Below are positions 6,368 to 7,262 of a stretch of DNA of 7,262 nt, one piece after another. The notes beneath the pieces were generated by a model that was not told the origin of the DNA, searched no databases, and saw nothing but the letters and a program-made list of their open reading frames with translations. Location of the stretch: positions 1-7,262 of the forward strand of contig CAMYTM010000032.1 in the NCBI GenBank assembly GCA_947297555.1, read 5' to 3'. Position numbers and translations under genes: made by a program. The stretch is from an uncultured Mycoplasmatota bacterium. Its GTDB lineage: Bacteria; Bacillota_I; Bacilli_A; RF39; UBA660. Position 1 is the stretch's first letter, and each line of letters starts with the position of its first letter.

Positions 6368-7262
6368 AAATAAAAGTAGTAAAAATAATCAAACAATTTT
6401 TTAAATTTGGCATTGTAGGTTGTATTAATACATTTAGTTCTTGGATATTTTATTACAGTTTACTATTTATCAAAGTACACTATTTAATTGCAACCACCAT
6501 TGCATATCTATTAAGTTCTATTATTGGATTTATCTTAAACAAATCGTGGGTATTTGAAAACAAAGTGTATAACTATCGTAGTATTCTAAAATACTATGTT
6601 GTCTATGGAAGTTCTTATCTTATCAACATGGGGTGTATGTTTTTCTTTGTAGAAGTTATGCACCTATCCGAAATGATTGCACCTATACTAACCTTAATTA
6701 TAACAGTTCCTTATAATTATCTATTTAGTAAAATATGGGTATTTAAAGAAAAAGAAAATAAATATTTAAAAGAACCTAAAAAATATCATACATTTTCCAT
6801 TTGTGCATACAAAGAATCCAAGTATTTAGAAGAATGCATAAAATCTTTAAAAAAACAAACAATAGAATCCAATATTATCATAGTTTCTTCTACCAAAAAT
6901 AATCATATTGATTCCTTAGCCAAAAAATATAAAATAAAGGCTTATTATAGAGAAGGGAAAAGTGATATTCAAGAAGATTGGAATTTTGGAGTAAAGATGG
7001 CCCAAACAGAGTTAATAACAGTTGCTCATCAAGATGACGTATATGAAGGCACCTACCTTGAAAATATATTAACAAATTACACAGGAAAAGAACTTATGTT
7101 ATCCACAGATAATTATTTCTTAAAAAACAATCAAAAAATAATTGAAAAAAATTTAAAAATTAAAAAAATATTAAAAACTCCTTTGAGAATTCCGGGGTTT
7201 GCAAATATTAGGTGGATTCGCAAATTAACACTTGCTTTTGGGAATACCATACAGTGTCCAAC
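6364..7262 (+). CDS. GtrA-like membrane domain fused to a GT2 glycosyltransferase, 3' end cut
   Basis: The frame runs from ATG 6364 to the right edge without a stop: 299 complete codons. Residues 1-129 are a GtrA-like domain with four helices (about 12-36, 40-64, 77-98, 105-127), including KFGIVGCINT (14-23), the LNKSWVF motif (58-64) and its second-half echo YLFSKIWVF (119-127). GtrA proteins are thought to help polyprenyl-linked sugars cross the membrane. After a charged linker (128-141), a GT2 domain begins with FSICAYKES (144-152) and reaches the metal site HQDD (222-225). The usual Asp-rich first motif is replaced by VSSTKN (174-179). Stand-alone GtrA is about 120-150 residues, so this is a true two-domain protein. 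It overlaps the upstream gene by 4 bp. The GT2 half probably acts in the cytoplasm, perhaps in the same glycan pathway. Its end and any further domain are not visible. Confidence 0.85.
   Translation, partial: MKIKVVKIIKQFFKFGIVGCINTFSSWIFYYSLLFIKVHYLIATTIAYLLSSIIGFILNKSWVFENKVYNYRSILKYYVVYGSSYLINMGCMFFFVEVMHLSEMIAPILTLIITVPYNYLFSKIWVFKEKENKYLKEPKKYHTFSICAYKESKYLEECIKSLKKQTIESNIIIVSSTKNNHIDSLAKKYKIKAYYREGKSDIQEDWNFGVKMAQTELITVAHQDDVYEGTYLENILTNYTGKELMLSTDNYFLKNNQKIIEKNLKIKKILKTPLRIPGFANIRWIRKLTLAFGNTIQCP

Overview
The window is a dense run of surface-glycan genes, all on the + strand, from a very AT-rich bacterium. Strong GGAGG-type ribosome sites, extended -10 promoters and short or overlapping gene junctions suggest a low-GC Bacillota (Firmicutes) member. 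TGA ends two of the genes (at 528 and 6367), so this is the standard bacterial code and not the Mycoplasma code. I cannot name the species.

Left part (1-3713): the C-terminal end of an acyltransferase-3 type membrane O-acyltransferase, cut by the left edge, is followed after 7 bp by a GT4-type glycosyltransferase (536-1672). After a 61 bp gap holding an extended -10 promoter comes a 659-residue protein that fuses a GT2 domain to a GT4 domain of the WcaC-like type (1734-3713). This looks like the tail of a cluster for an exported, probably acylated, polysaccharide. It closes at an AT-rich hairpin with a T-run (3712-3746).

Right part (3765 to the right edge): a new promoter (TTTACA, 19 bp, TGCTATAAT) drives a tightly coupled set of three genes. 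The first is a DPM1/GtrB-type polyprenyl-phosphate sugar transferase with two C-terminal membrane helices (3820-4782). The second is a 530-residue polytopic membrane protein that resembles the DUF6056 family (4775-6367). The third is a GtrA-like four-helix domain fused to a GT2 domain (6364 onward, cut by the right edge). The junctions overlap by 8 and 4 bp.

The right part has the logic of three-component extracytoplasmic glycosylation (Shigella GtrA/GtrB/Gtr-type, B. subtilis GtcA/CsbB/YfhO). One enzyme loads a sugar on a lipid carrier inside the cell, a GtrA protein is thought to help it cross the membrane, and a polytopic enzyme transfers it outside to a cell-wall polymer. Here the polytopic role would fall to the DUF6056-like protein, and an extra cytoplasmic GT2 is fused to GtrA. 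That is the most interesting reading of the window. The family pieces are known; their combination and assigned roles are inference.

There is no RNA gene, CRISPR array, insertion sequence or long non-coding stretch. The only gaps are 1673-1733 and 3714-3819.
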